DNA of 64,000 nucleotides from the NCBI GenBank assembly GCA_964017235.1, contig OZ024931.1, forward strand, positions 108,146,221 to 108,210,220, given 5' to 3'. Positions 46,700 to 58,980 of the stretch are shown in pieces; positions within the stretch are counted from its first letter, which is position 1, and every line of letters starts with the position of its first letter. This DNA is from Sabellastarte sp. h YS-2021 (lineage: Eukaryota; Annelida; Polychaeta; Sabellida; Sabellidae). The notes below the pieces were generated by a model. The model was given only the letters and a program-made list of their open reading frames with translations, was not told where the DNA came from and did not search any database. Position numbers and translations under genes: made by a program.

Positions 46700-46895
46700 C
46701 TGGGGCCGGTTTCATGAAGCCTCCTTAAGATAAAAAGTCACCTTAAATTCTAGGATTTCCCTTATTTTCTCCCTCCTTTAAAACATCTCAGTTTCACAAA
46801 GCCTCCTTCCTTAAAGGAGACCTTGAAAACTCCCTTGAATTTTAAGGAAGCTAAGGACCTACCTTAGATTTAAGGAGGTGTCCATCAAGGAATGT
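46700..46895 (+). repeat. Fragment of a GGGGCCGGTTTCATGAAGCC inverted-repeat element
   Basis: Starts CTGGGGCCGGTTTCATGAAG, like the ends of the MITE at 11822, followed by repeated CTCCTTAAG, CTCCTTTAAA and TTAAGGAGG blocks in both orientations. No matching right terminus was found. A minus-strand frame at 47453-47635 ends at a possible donor, but I would not call it a gene. Confidence 0.5.
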
Positions 46896-48369
46896 TTATT
46901 AATTTTAATGAACATTTTTTGGTGAAAAAATATATAAAACTTGAAACATTATTGTCAAACGTATATCCACAAGCAATGTTTTGCTGTTTATTTCATACAA
47001 TTAGGTTGTTTAATTCTTGAAAAATTGATGTTCAAACTTTTGCAGTGAGAAACATATTCATGGAGTTTCCTTGAACATAAAAATATGAAAGTATTACGGT
47101 TTCTGAGAGAGATAGTGTAGTGTTAACAACTTTAGGTGTTCCCTTGATCATTTCCTTAGTCCTAATTTCTATTTAATAAGAAAAATATGTTATTTAATAT
47201 TTATTTTATTTCAATTTTTTTTATTTAATCACTCCCATAGTCCTTCACTTCAATTTAAGATTTTGAAGGCAGACGCCATTTTTACTGTAGATTTTTCACA
47301 ATTAAAATCTTTGGACGTCAACGACGAAGTTGACAAGTATGGAATAGATGCATTGAACTAGCAAACTTTTATTACATATTGTATATGACTATTTTATCGT
47401 ATTTTGTGACAGTCTAGAACGGTTTTATTTAGTTATCAGATTTCTTATATCATTATTGTGTTGCATTCTTAAATTTTAACCTGGCGTGCTGAAGTGTGGG
47501 TAATGGAGATTCCAAATAACAGATACCTTGACCCTTTCTTTTGCCTCCTGTCAGCCTGCAAGGGCTGAACTGTGACTGTCGACATCTGTGAGATTGGCTA
47601 CTTGATAACATAATTCTAGTTGAACTGGCTCTCAAGGGTCGGTCTATGCTAATTCTTATTTATAGTTACTTAAATGGTCACATAGCACAATAGCACATAG
47701 TAAAGACAACTAGAATTGACAAAAAGATTTACAAATGATCTGGATGTGGACAACAACATAAACAACCAAATGGGAAAGAACGATCAGTTTGTGCAAGATT
47801 TATCAACATCAAATAGTGACTCTATATTAGTGAGACAGATGGCAGTTCTGATGTAAACCAGAACATTATTCTTTCTTTGAGCTCAGTAATGCAGGTGTTC
47901 CAACCCAGCAACCAACCCAACGACTTTAGGGTCAGTTGTGAAAGTCATAGGAATGTAGAAAAAAAGGTGCAAAAAGGCATAGTTGGTAAAGAAAACCCCG
48001 ACAAGATGGTAGACTTCCCTACAGGACGTAATGACTATACAGACAAGCCCTAGGGTTGGGGATGATTTTTCGAGAAACTAGTATGACAAGCCCTAACTCA
48101 CTAACAAACAAGCCGGATCGCAAACAGACAAGCCGTAAAGACAAACAGACAAGCCAGTACCACATTCCCAATCCATCACAACAAGACTGATTTTAGGGTG
48201 TCGGTATCTAGAGTCACGATCCAGAATTGGGATCCATATCACACCATATAAACCCCTCATCATACATAACAAGCTAATCATTTATTACTGCAAAGATGAC
48301 AGCTACATATCAAGATGAGCCTTTTTTGACAAGTTGAGGGTCCTTTGGTTTTTTATTGAGTTAAATATG

Positions 48370-48600
48370 TTATTTTACAGAATCCATGGGGGTTATGCCT
48401 TGGATACTTCAAAGAGTGGAGAGAGAATGCTATAGAACACTCTTGGACGAGCTAATAACACCTGTCATACCAGGTCACCAGAATTTAATCAGGATGCCAC
48501 CTACCTTTTTGACCTAATTTAAGAAAGAATTTACAAACGCCTCAAGATGTCACACAGAAATTTTAGGAAGGCATTAGACATTTCAGTGTTGTACGTGTGT
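48370..48600 (+). pseudogene. Harbinger transposase remnant
   Basis: About 70 codons aligning with the transposase N-terminus: MGVMPWILQ, RECYRTLLDELIT, IPGHQNLIRM, with a stop near 48518. The core and C-terminus are gone, and the sequence jumps to the intergenic region near 48600. Confidence 0.75.
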
Positions 48601-48805
48601 GTTTGAATATTTTTTATTTGTATCAAACATTCATTCACTCATTCACTCAATTTTTGTTATGTGATTGGGGGATGTGTAAGTGTTGGATGGTGTAATTTTT
48701 TTGTTTTGAGAAAACAACAGAGCTGACAATTGTTTATAGAAGATTCAGGTGGCCCTGAGAAGGGCCATTTTGGTGTGAGTAGTCCTGATAAGGACTTTCT
48801 GCAGG

Positions 48806-50162
48806 CTAAAATGGTGATTTGGGCTGACTCTGTTGGCTGGACTGGCTGAGAGGTCTTGCTTGTTCTTGCTGAGAGGTAGTTGCCACTGGTGACAGTGCTA
48901 GTTGAAGTTGAGAGGGTGAAACTGGTTGTGGTGTGTCGATGTGCTGGTAATGCAGTACGGATGGAATACTCCCAAAAAGACTTGATAATCCAGAAGTGTT
49001 GTGTTCACTGTCATCAATTTGTCTGGAGGCGACCAATGATTAAAAGTCTTTATTGGGCTCAATGTAAAAATCAGTTGTCTGGAAGACCCAGGCTGCTGGT
49101 CATCCACAACGAGAAAAGGTGTAGGCTGTGATGACACTGATGATGATCTCTGTCGTTGGACTTTCACAATCACTGTTGGAGGTGGTGGTGCTGGTACTTG
49201 GCTTGGCTGAACAGCTTGTGTTGAGACTTGTTGAGTATCTGGAATCATGAGGATGTATTTGCGTCCTGCGATAACCTGTGTATCTTCTGGAAGTTGAAAA
49301 GTTGTAGCTTGAGCCTGTTGAATTGTTATGACCTGTCTCTTGCGTTCTTTGGCCATGTACTGTATTCCAGTAAGAAGTTTCACTGTTTCATTCCTGAAAG
49401 TCAAAAAGTCATGGTCCTCCAGATGCTTAATCTTGGAGTAGTGATAGTTGCAGAATGACTGTCATGGATTTGGAGTAGAATCCTGTCGTGCACCCAAGAA
49501 ACTGGAAATGTTTGACCTCATCTGCTGGAACTGATCTAAAACTAGATCTTCAACAGTGGTGGTGGCAACAGCAGCTGGTTGGTGTGAAGGGCTTGTGGTC
49601 GATGTTTGATGAGTAACATTTGATGCCATGCTGATTTCCATCTCAGATTCAGTCTCTTGTGAAGTGTCTGGAGCTGGAGCTGTAGAGTCTAGAACCACCT
49701 CTTAATGGTGTTGACAGATAAATTCCTGAAAGCTACTGGTCTTTTCCAGAGTCCCTCCTTCCTCTGATTGTCTTTGAATTTTGCATGAGTCTTGTCATAC
49801 AGCTCTTCATATTGCTTCACAAACTCGACAATGGCTCGACAATCACTCAGGAAAATAAACTTCAGTTACCTCTTCTTCTGCCTGGATTGAGTTGATTCTA
49901 CATCAGTGTCTGTTCTTGGTTGCTTCTCTGTCCTCTCCTCAGTCTCCTCTCCCTCCATCTCCTCTGTCCTTTCTGTACTCTCTCTTTCCAACCTCTCTCT
50001 TTCCCTCTCCTCATGCTCCTGTCTCTCTCTCCAGTGACTCTCTCTCTCTCTACTCCATCTCCCTTTTCCCCCTCTCTATATCCTCAGCAGTGTCTCCTAG
50101 CACAAACTGTGGTTGAGTATCAGTAGGTACTTCCATCTTTTTCCTTTTGTCCCTTGGCATGT
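48806..50162 (-). pseudogene. Harbinger Myb/SANT-like accessory gene, broken
   Basis: Starts at about 50162 (MPRDKRKKMEVPTDTQP). An Arg/Glu-rich stretch, then a damaged trihelix (about 49900-49700, EFVKQYEELYDKT-like), LDSTAPAPDTSQETESEMEIS, VEDLVLDQFQQMRSNISSFLGA (49698-49462), RKYILMIPDTQQVS and the tail FLVVDDQQPGSSRQ (49404-48898). It preserves the C-terminal part better than the copies at 3818 and 22883. Several frame changes are present. Confidence 0.75.
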
Positions 50163-51250
50163 TGTCAAATTATATGTGTAATCATAGCTTGTTAAAAAAA
50201 CAAAAACTTAAACTAAGTAAAACCTCAGGGAACACGTTTCACTCCCTGCCAGTCCAGCCTATCTCAAAACTAATTTGAAAAAAAAGAAAAACTTTAAAGT
50301 AAATGCTGCATACCTCCTGTCTCGTCAGAATTAAAAACCAAATGAATGAAGTGCACTTGCCAATTCCCCCTGTTACAGCCACAGATTTTGAAACAGACAA
50401 GCCGTAAGATGCAAAAATGTTGCGGACTTGTTGGTTATACTTCCTGGCTTGTCTGTTAGTGTAACAGGCCAGTCAACTATTGTTTACAGCTTGTCTGTTT
50501 CACTTCAGGGCTTCTCGGTTAAAAAAGTTCCCTACTCTAGGCCTCAGACATTGAAAGTTCCCGACTGGACTGGAAAAGTTACAAGCCTGTTAGGAACATT
50601 TGCAGACAGGACAGCTAAAGTTACCGACTGTATGGTATATTTTCTCGCACAGTCTGTTTGTCATCACGTACAGTCTAGATAATCATAGTTGGGACAAGCC
50701 AGATGCATTATACAGAGCAGGCCTGTTGTATTAACAAGGCCGGAAGTGTAACCGATAGGCCTTTAACTTAGCCAACATGCCTGTTGCTTGGTGGATGTAC
50801 TTAAGGTCTGTTACAAGAGTTGAAAACAGTGGTATAGAAATATCAAACATGTTTTATTTTCACCGACTCTTCCTGGCAAGCCTGGAAACTACAACCGACT
50901 ATAACAAACTATGTAAACATTGGTGCATACTCCAAAAGAGACATAGTTACTGTGGGGTTGGCTCCAGTGAAACACCTGTATAGCCAGCGGTTTTCTGCTA
51001 TTGAAGGCCAAATCTCAAAGACCGAGGACAAGCTTCAACAGCAGTCATCCCCCTCTGCATCTCTGGAGAGACACTGGAAGCTGACATCAGAGCAAAAAGA
51101 AGAAGAGGCAGCAGCTTAGATGAAAAGATCCTGATGCCATGAAATAAATTTGCTCAAGGTCAACAGACAGATCTGGCAACAAGTGACCAGTGGCTCCAGG
51201 AGCTGGGGACCCTTTCACAAAAAAGTAATTCAAAGTTTCAACATGACTGT

Positions 51251-52621
51251 TTATGTTGCTAAGCAAGTCCCATGGCTACAAAATTAGGTACTAACTAGCT
51301 TTAAAAAGAATAGATTATCATATGGCATTTTGTCATAGTGCACAAACATATGTGTGCATTTGTACAAGCTTTGGCAAACTCTTTAACCGCCCATCTTGTG
51401 ATTGAAGAAATTTTAAAAAGTACAAAACAAAAGCCATAAAAACAGCACTGCCTCAGGACAATGCAGAGTCAAATTAAAAAGCATAACATCAAAGTTAAAA
51501 AATCTTGCATAAAAAGCTACAAAGCTAGAATGTCCTTAATATCAAGAGTGGGTCAGATCTGCTTCTTTTTGTTATGCTTACATTGTTACAAAAACGGTCC
51601 CCAAAGGCGAGGGTAAAAATAAAAAAAATAAAAGCCCCCCCCCCTCCCCCCCCACACACACATCCTAAACAAACACAAAATCCCAATTGTCTTTCAACGT
51701 ATATTGTGTTTAATGTGTTTTCTAATAAACAGTTTAGAAAATAAAACTACCTCTATATAGTAAGCAAACTGGGTCTGAAAGACCAGAAACTATCACAGAA
51801 GCCAATTCTGGCCCTAGAAACATGAAACAGGTGGGTGATACTTCCAGTCTTGTAAAGTGTCACGACTGAGGCACACTCTTAAATAAACTGGATGTGTACA
51901 AATATGAGGCACAGATATAGCCAGACACATCACATACTGTGTGACACAAAAGACAAATCACAAAAAAAAGCTGTGACTAATACACTTGATGCACTTAACG
52001 TAGAATCATTATACTACTTTCACACTGTCACAGACAGGCGGCTGAACTCAAAAGAATGCCACACATGACACAAATCCAGATACTGCCATTCACAAAATGA
52101 TAGACTCAGGTTATAAGTATATGCATCGGCATTGAGATTTATAAAGGTGAAAACTACAGACACACTCTGGGAGGCTGTAAGTCACTCAAAATAGGGGATA
52201 CATCTATACGTATCTTGAGGCCACATAATAAAAAAAAAACATCATACCAGCTCATATTCTGTTGTTAAAGCAAAAATATCTATTCAAACAATGTATTTAC
52301 TAAATAATTGTTTTAGATAATAAATTAATAGAAACAAATAAGTTCCAATCGCTCAACATAAAATCATTTAGCTGCATTGAATAACTGTGCAATTATCATT
52401 ACAACAACAAGGGAACTTGATAATAACGTCTAGTGTTTTATGATAGAAGTAAAAAGTTCCTGCTTGGACTTTAACTGCTATTGACTCACACAAACTAGTC
52501 TGAAAAATTAGAAAGCTTTCCTCTATGCCAGCAACTATAAACTACCAAACCCTTTTATAGCTTAAACGATAGAGTGGCCTTGGATAAGAATTTATTTTAT
52601 TTATTTTTATTTATTTATTTG
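51251..52621. other. Intergenic, no gene seen
   Basis: AT-rich, with a C-run at 51636-51655. No exon or shared repeat recognised. Confidence 0.45.
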
Positions 52622-52831
52622 GGATTTTACGTCGCTTTCAACACTGTACAGGTCATATCACGACGGGTCGTTGGAAGGGCAGAGGAAACCAGTACGCACA
52701 GTTCGTCAGGGTTCTGTACTGTAAACTACCAACCAACGGCAAGCAACTACCAGCTTTCCCACTTGAGGCCGTGCCGGGAACCGAACCCCAGCCTTTAGAG
52801 GTGGGTGGCGAGAGTGTTACCACTCTGCCAT
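52622..52831 (-). mobile_element. tRNA-derived SINE (family 1)
   Basis: On the minus strand: A box TGGCAGAGTGGTAAC, B box GGTTCGGTTCC, and body ending ACGTAAAATCCC. It shares the body with the copy at 15903-16131. The A/T-rich tail (52590-52620) makes the target repeat hard to fix. Confidence 0.85.
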
Positions 52832-53974
52832 AAGAAGTGTCACAGATAAGGATAACTAAAATGACAGCTACCAACCCCTGAGTGTTATATGATTAAATCA
52901 TTAGATAATGTCAGTATAAAATAATACCTTAGTTTATACATTAACATGCATTAATGTGTGGTTGAAATAAATACCATATGGTCAACCATTCTCAGTGAGG
53001 TATTTGCTAACCGTAGATAGTAGTTGTGGATCATGTCTTGTCTCATACCTGTCTGTTCAGTTACTTTTTTTACTTTATATGCTAAAAATTGTCATTCTTG
53101 GTTTCAGGTCACCATTAACACTTATGTAGATGATAAAATATGAAAACTTCCCGTATGACATGTACAGAAAATATATATCTCAAATTAAAATAACACTATT
53201 ATACGAGTGTGTAGCACAAGCATTATAGTGTTAATCTTCATGAGTGATATATTTTTTTCTGTATATGTCTAATGAGGGATGGTTTACATTTATTATCCAC
53301 TATTTTGTATTATTTATGAGTTAATAAAGCAATATTAAATGAGAGAATGGGAAAAAAGCGGTCAAAACACATGGGCACCGGTGAATATAAAAACTTCAAT
53401 CTTTACCTTGGAGCATCACAGCTATATCTGTATGGATTTTCAAGCAACAAAGATGAGCACAAGAGCTGTAAAAAGACCTTTCTAATGATATATAAAACAT
53501 ATTTGTAGGTTACATTTCTAAGATATTAGCGAAAAACTGAAGATATTGACAGTTATTAATCATGGAACAGAGGCGCTGTTGTATACAAAAAGAAATATGT
53601 CCCGCTCTGTGTATCCCAATATACAGGTCAAATACGACTTGAGATGGATTATAAATAAATATATCTTGCCCTGAATACTACTGGTGTTAAGATTGCTGTG
53701 TCAAAATGGCTAGTTGTCTTGATACAGTCCAGATCTGGATATTTACAACTAAACTTAAGACAAAATTTGATAAATCTGAGTTCATTCGGATTTGGAGCAA
53801 CAAAATCAATGTCAAACATTAACCTTTCTTACAAGTTTATTAAATAAAGAGTGCACGGTGCAGGCTGAAAAGGTCGAGAATCAGGGGCTTACATTTCATG
53901 CAGATCACACATGCAGTTATGACATTGTAAATATATTTCTGGGATCTCGTTATTGTATGATGAAAACCTAATGC
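52832..53974. other. Intergenic, no gene seen
   Basis: AT-rich; nothing supported on either strand. Confidence 0.45.
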
Positions 53975-54402
53975 CCCTGTTCCACCAAAGGACTAAGCCC
54001 CGATCCTGTCCCTGACCCTTAATCGTGGACAGTCGGTGAAAAAAAGGTAAAATGGGTGGGAATACTGAATCGGTATTAAAGCCTGGGATTAAGTTCAGAT
54101 CAGCCTCAGGAAGCCTGAGGAGGCCCCACACAGTCCCTGACTGTTCTGCAACTAAGAACCGATTAAGCCATTTTTCTGGTCGGTTTGAACCACGATCTTG
54201 TCGTAGACATACCGACTGGGTCCCAGGACTAAGCCCCGACTAACCCCCGATTAAGTCTCTGCTTCCTCAGGCATCCTGAGGCCTCCTCAGTGTTCCCCAG
54301 ACCAAGATGGCCGATTCTTGTTTTGCAAAATAACTGGATTTTCTGGGTATATATATAAATTCCGGGATGTAATTATCATTACTTTTCTAGGAACACAGCA
54401 GG

Positions 54403-55707
54403 ATGTCACCTTTCAATGGAGGACAGCTTCAGCAACAATTTAGGGCTTTTTTAGTTTTTATTCAGTTACATATAATGATGTATTTGCTATTTCTACGTCG
54501 ACCACAGCAACCGCCACCAGCAGCACCTCCACCACCAGCCAGACAGAGACGAAGAAGAAGGCACAACATGTGGGTCAGGCCATGGCTACTACAGAGAGAG
54601 GAGAGGGGGGCCTACCACAACATTATGGCTGAACTGTATGCCACAGACATTCCAGGATTCACCAATTTCATGAGGATGACCCCAGAATTCTTTGAAATGA
54701 TAAAGACCAGACTGGAACCACGTCTAGCCAGGCAGGCCACCAACTACAGAGCTCCAATCAGTGTTGGGGAAAAGTTAGCTCTCACCATCAGATATCTGGC
54801 CACTGGAGAGTCATATACATCATAATCCTGTCAGTTCAGGGTTGGCAGATCCACCATTTCCAAGTTTCTACCAGAGGTCTGCAGGGCCATCCTGGATGAG
54901 CTCACCAGAGAGTACCTCAGATGTCCTACTACTCCAGATGAGTGGAAAGAACTGGAAACAGAATTCAGGATCAGGTGGAATGTTCCACATGGCCTGGGAG
55001 CCCTTGATGACAAGCATGTGGCCCTGAAAAAACCCAAAAACTCTGGAGCCCGGTACCACAACTATAAGAGATTCCTTTCAATAGTAATGTTGGCCTTGGT
55101 TGATGGACAGTACAAGTTTAAATGGGTGGATGTGGGTACAGCTGGATCTTGCTCAGATGCCCAGATATTTAATACCTGTCACCTGAAGAGCAAGATTGAT
55201 GATGGCAGCATAGGCTTCCCTGACCCAGCACCTATAACCCAGGGTGGTTGAGATGTCCCCTACTCCATCCTGGCAGATGATGCGTTTGCCCTGAAGACCT
55301 GGCTAATGAAACCCTAAGGCAGAAGGGTGTTAACCAGAGAGGAAAGGATTGCCAATTACAGAATATCAAGGGGCAGGAGAGTTGTTGAGAATGCTTTTGG
55401 CATCCTGGTTTCAAGATTTAGAGTCATGATGACAACTATTGAACTACCCCCAGAAACAGTCAGGGATGTAGTATTGACCTGTGGTTCTGCATAACATACT
55501 GAGAAGCCAGTATCAAGGACAACATGGTGCTCAATAGCCTGGGGTGATGATGATGATGATGTGCCTGGTGATGGTCGGTTGATTGGTGATGCTGCTGATT
55601 GTGGTCGGGACAGAAACCCTGCCAGAGAAGCCAAAAGATTGAGGGATTACCTCAAGGACTACTTCAATAATGAGGGAGCAGTGGCCTGGCAAGATGGCAG
55701 AATATAA
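54403..55707 (+). pseudogene. Harbinger transposase with three nonsense codons and one frameshift
   Basis: One reading frame from ATG 54403 runs through almost the whole protein. Pro-rich and Arg-rich N-terminus, MWVRPWLLQREERG, YRAPISVGEKLALTIRYLAT, RVGRSTISKFLPEV, GALDDKHVALKKP (first Asp), LALVDGQYKFKWVDVG (second Asp), [35 protein letters not shown] (catalytic Glu intact). Stops at 54823-54825 (a Leu position), 55249-55251 (Trp) and 55315-55317 (Tyr) are each one base from the expected codon. A two-base loss near 55482 shifts the end (LKDYFNNEG...). All catalytic residues survive. Confidence 0.9.
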
Positions 55708-55842
55708 CTGCTACTGCAGTAACCAGTCCTTTTCAGGGCTAATAACCAGTCCTTTTCAGGACTACCAAATATTCCAAAAACAATTAATCAGCTGTGCTTG
55801 TTCCAAATAACTCAACCATTACCAAACATTAGTCACCCAACC

Positions 55843-56350
55843 AACAAACAGACAAACCCAATGCCCAACATAAGTCCCACAAATAACAGACAAACGCAAT
55901 GCTAAACATAAGCCCCCCAACAAAGAAACAGGCAGACAAACCCAATGCCCAACATAATTCCCACAAAAAATAAACAGACAAACAGACAAACCCAATGCCC
56001 AACATAAGCCCCACAAAAAACAGACAAACCCAATGCCCAACATAACTTGCTAAATGGAATAAATATTGCAGACATTTTGAAAGCTACACCCTAATTTCAC
56101 TTATATTTTTCTTGTCTTCTGGAAAAATAACTGAAAGTAAAGGTTTTTACTTTATTGCGAATCTCAAAATAATTTTTTTTTCTTTCACTTTAAGAGAATT
56201 TAGAAAATATAACCACCCAATGGTTCAGAGTACGTATCTGTCTGTTGGTTGTAGGGACTTATGTTTGCAAATTGGTTTGTCAGTCCGTTGGTTGGGAGTT
56301 ATGTTTGCTATTGGGTTTGTCTGTTTGTTGGTTGGTGGCTATGTGATAGT
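55843..56350. repeat. Minisatellite with inverted copies between convergent genes
   Basis: CAGACAAACCCAATGCCCAACA recurs at about 55848, 55888 (variant), 55931, 55985 and 56021, each followed by TAAGYCCCACAAA. At 56235-56345 the complement appears (TTATGTTTGC, ATTGGGTTTGTCTGTTTG, GTTGGTTG). The two blocks could pair as a hairpin with a loop of about 190 bases. Confidence 0.8.
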
Positions 56351-56659
56351 ATAATTTCTTTAACTCTAGGGATGGTATAAGTGTTGGACTTTTTCTATTA
56401 CAGATTTGAATCAATCCCATGGATTTCAAGCTACAAATGGGCAGATTATTGGCCATATTTGGAGTTCATTCATCTATTTTTTTTTCTATGTGGCCTTCTG
56501 TTGTTATGTGTATTACCATGAGTTATTTGTTTCATGTTTGGGGTGTGTGGGTGTTCGGCTTTTTTGTGTGTGTTGTGATAAGTATTTGTAGTGAACTGTT
56601 ATGTTTTGGGAGGGGAATTTGAACAACATGCAGCAATTAATTGTTTTTGGAATATTTAG

Positions 56660-57655
56660 GTGGCCCTGAAAAGGGCCTATGGGGGGTACAAGACCCACCC
56701 AGACTGGCTGGCTGCTGAGGAGGCTGCTGCTGTTGAGGCAGCTGAGGCTGCTCAATGATCTGTGTTGTTGTTAGATCTGGTAGCTGGCTTAGTATTCCAC
56801 TTAAGTTGTGTCTGCTGCCTTCGTCCTGTACTGTGACCGTCCTGATTGAGGGTTTCCAAAGTCAATGGGGCTGGGTGTGTAGTAGACGTAACTGCTAGAA
56901 CTGCTGCCTGCTGCTGCCTGGGTGGAACTAGACGCCTGTTGAGTGGTTGTTGGCAGTATCCCAACCTTCTGTGATGGTAATAGTGCCTGATCTCTTGGGT
57001 AGTACTCGATGTCTATGAGTGTTCTTTACTGCTTCAATGTCTCTACAAATCCTGCCCTTGAGGTCCTCAAACTCCTCTTGGGTCATCTTTTCAGCCTCTG
57101 ATGCCACATAGTCAAAGAAAGGCTGCCTGTCTGACTTCTGCTGCAGGAAACCTGAGATCAGTGTCCTCATCTGATCAAAGTGCTCGATTATCTTGGAATC
57201 TGTAAAAAAATGGTGTAGATGTAAGTATTGGTTGACTCCTACTCTCCCTCAGGACACTGGACTCAAGATGTTCTGTATCAGTAGTAGATCCACGAGATTC
57301 TTCATGCCTGCTGGTGTTGGGACTGGCCTCGAACCCAGAGCTTCTGTTGGCCCCCTTGCGCCTGATGTGGGTCTTAAGGAAACCCATCTGCTGGTAGACC
57401 CAGGACTGTCTCTTGGTCATCTCCCTTGGGGCTTGGCCAGACTGTAGCTTGGAGAGCTTGCCATAACGAGTTCTCTGTGACTCAAACCACCTTCTGACAT
57501 CAAAGGGCAGGGGCTTCAGTCTTGCAGAGATTTCTGCCCAGAGAGCCTCCTTCTTCTGTCTGTCGTGGGAACATCCATGCTCCTTGTCATACAGCTCTGG
57601 GTGCTCCTTCACAAACTCTACAATGGCATTTTCTTGGCTGTCAGTGAATGTAGCA
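56660..57655 (-). pseudogene. Harbinger Myb/SANT-like accessory gene, element 4
   Basis: The trihelix is complete (57655-57330): ENAIVEFVKEHPELYD, KKEALWAEISARLKPLP, VRRWFESQRTRYGKLSKLQSG, then QSWVYQQMGFLKTHIRRK. The frame changes at about 57175-57190; a possible intron with AG/GT-like borders lies there. It goes on with LISGFLQQKSDRQPFFDYVASEAEKM and RICRDIEAVKNTHRHRVLP (57170-56928), a helical dimerisation-like region. It ends in a Gln/Pro-rich tail. No clear ATG precedes the trihelix. Confidence 0.75.
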
Positions 57656-58699
57656 CAAACCCTGGCCTCTTTTTGGTTTCAAGCGCGCGGAAAAGAGTTG
57701 GTACTTAATCGGTACTTAGTCCCAGGCCACCTTGGGCGTCCTCAGACCGTCGCAGACTAAATTTGTGTGGTCCCAGGTGGCCTGAGGAGGCCGGCTTGGA
57801 TCGGCTTCTCTTAGTCGGGGCTTAGTCAAAGACCCAGATTTCTTAGTCGCAGGACACCTGAGATGGTCTGAGGCTTCCTGGGACTAATGATACCGATTCT
57901 TTTTCTCACGCATGAAACTTCAAAGGTATGTTATGTGTCGGGCACTGACAACAGGCCTCCTGGGACTAAGCTAGGGACGCCTGGGACTAAGGATCGCAGG
58001 AAGCCTCAGACAACATAGGACTGTGTAAATTTGGGTCTGAGGAGGCCTGAGGAAGCCTGAGACTGGACATTTTGTTGATGGCGGGAAATAAGAATCGGTT
58101 TGGGTCATGAAAAATATCAAACATGTTTGATTTCTCTCACGGCCCCAACCGACAACTACCGATCCATACAGAACACTTGGGACTAAGTAAACTTTTGAAA
58201 CCGACTACAAAAAACCCTTAATCGGGAAGCTTAGTCGTGTGGTGGAACACCCACAGAAGGACTCTATTGACTATTTCTGGAGGTATTACAAATGGATGTC
58301 CCATTTTCAACTTTTCAACTTATTTTCAAATTATCAACTTATGTTCCATGCCTAAATTCCTCACCATAGACACTGTTATATTTATGGAAAATGATGTTGT
58401 CAGGAGCAGTCTAGATTTCTACAACATGATATTGTATGACACCAGTAAGACCAACATGGGTGAGCTTCAATGTATCTAGAACTGTTGAAATGTCCATCAA
58501 TTGAACTCACTGTACCTTTCTCTAAATACCCCATTGACTCAGTATTCAACAGTTCATGGGTTTCAAGTACAACCCTTTAATATAAAAGATTCTGCAAGTC
58601 AGTTCAAAGTAATGTAAGCATGGCAACAGATTTTTGTTTTCCAGTGACCATACTGACCAAAAAAATGGTTATCAGAGTTTTACAGGATATTCATATCTC

Positions 58700-58980
58700 T
58701 ACACTACAGGACTTGAAGTTCTATTTGACCCATCCCAACTGCACAAGTACAGCCAAAGCAAACAAGTGACTGGCATTACCTTAACTGATTACAGAGGGTC
58801 AAGGATGACCATTTATAAATGCCACTGTCAGTGGGGATAGGGCCCAATGACAGAGGATCACCCTTTTAAGTTATCATCAGCCACTCTCTATCTGCATGTA
58901 CCTGCATTTGAACTCACATCCTCTGTTTTACCAGTTAAGTGTGTTGCCCACTAGTTCACAGTTGTGGCACCATCCCAGTT
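58700..58980 (-). mobile_element. tRNA-derived SINE, family 2, copy 2
   Basis: On the minus strand: ACTAGTGGGCAACACACTTAA (A-box-like), GTGAGTTCAAATGC (B-box-like), then a body matching 12595-12897 (GACCATTTAT, CACTGGCATT-type and TTTGACCCATCC blocks, read as complement). Confidence 0.6.

Larger units (their letters stand above)
47893..50977. mobile_element. PIF/Harbinger element 3, decayed
   Basis: Left end AGGTGTTCCAACCCAGC (47893), right end GGCTCCAGTGAAACACCT (50960-50977). GACAAGCCG-type clusters lie at 48085-48150 and 50395-50770. The right side carries AAATATCAAACATGTTT (50837-50853). The transposase is reduced to a short N-terminal stretch, while the Myb-like gene is longer. It is inserted in gag relic F. 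Confidence 0.85.
47690..51250 (+). mobile_element. YR-retroelement gag relic F, split by Harbinger 3
   Basis: The left flank of Harbinger 3 ends in a frame reading NQNIILSLSSVMQ. The right flank resumes RFSAIEGQISKTEDKLQQQ. Together they parallel the gag helix of the elements at 35429 and 38921 (ILSQLDAIGKRLTAIEQ). The relic is Gln/Ser-rich, with stops on both sides. Confidence 0.55.
53975..58252. mobile_element. PIF/Harbinger element 4, best preserved, different subfamily
   Basis: Left end CCCTGTTCCACC ... GGACTAAG (53975-53997), right end CTTAGTCGTGTGGTGGAACA ending at 58252. Convergent transposase (54403-55707, plus) and Myb-like gene (about 57655-56660, minus). Subterminal clusters here are GGGACTAAG or CTTAGTC, not the GACAAGCCG of the other three. 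The AAATATCAAACATGTTT block near the right end (58106-58122) is shared, which ties the subfamilies together. Confidence 0.9.

Noticed and set aside
47453-47635. Minus-strand frame ending at GTCAAG|GTATCT
   Set aside because: A single donor-like site without an acceptor, neighbouring exon or family likeness is not enough to call an exon.
56406-56622. Two overlapping hydrophobic frames inside Harbinger 4
   Set aside because: They lie in T-rich non-coding sequence between the convergent genes and have no counterpart in the other elements.
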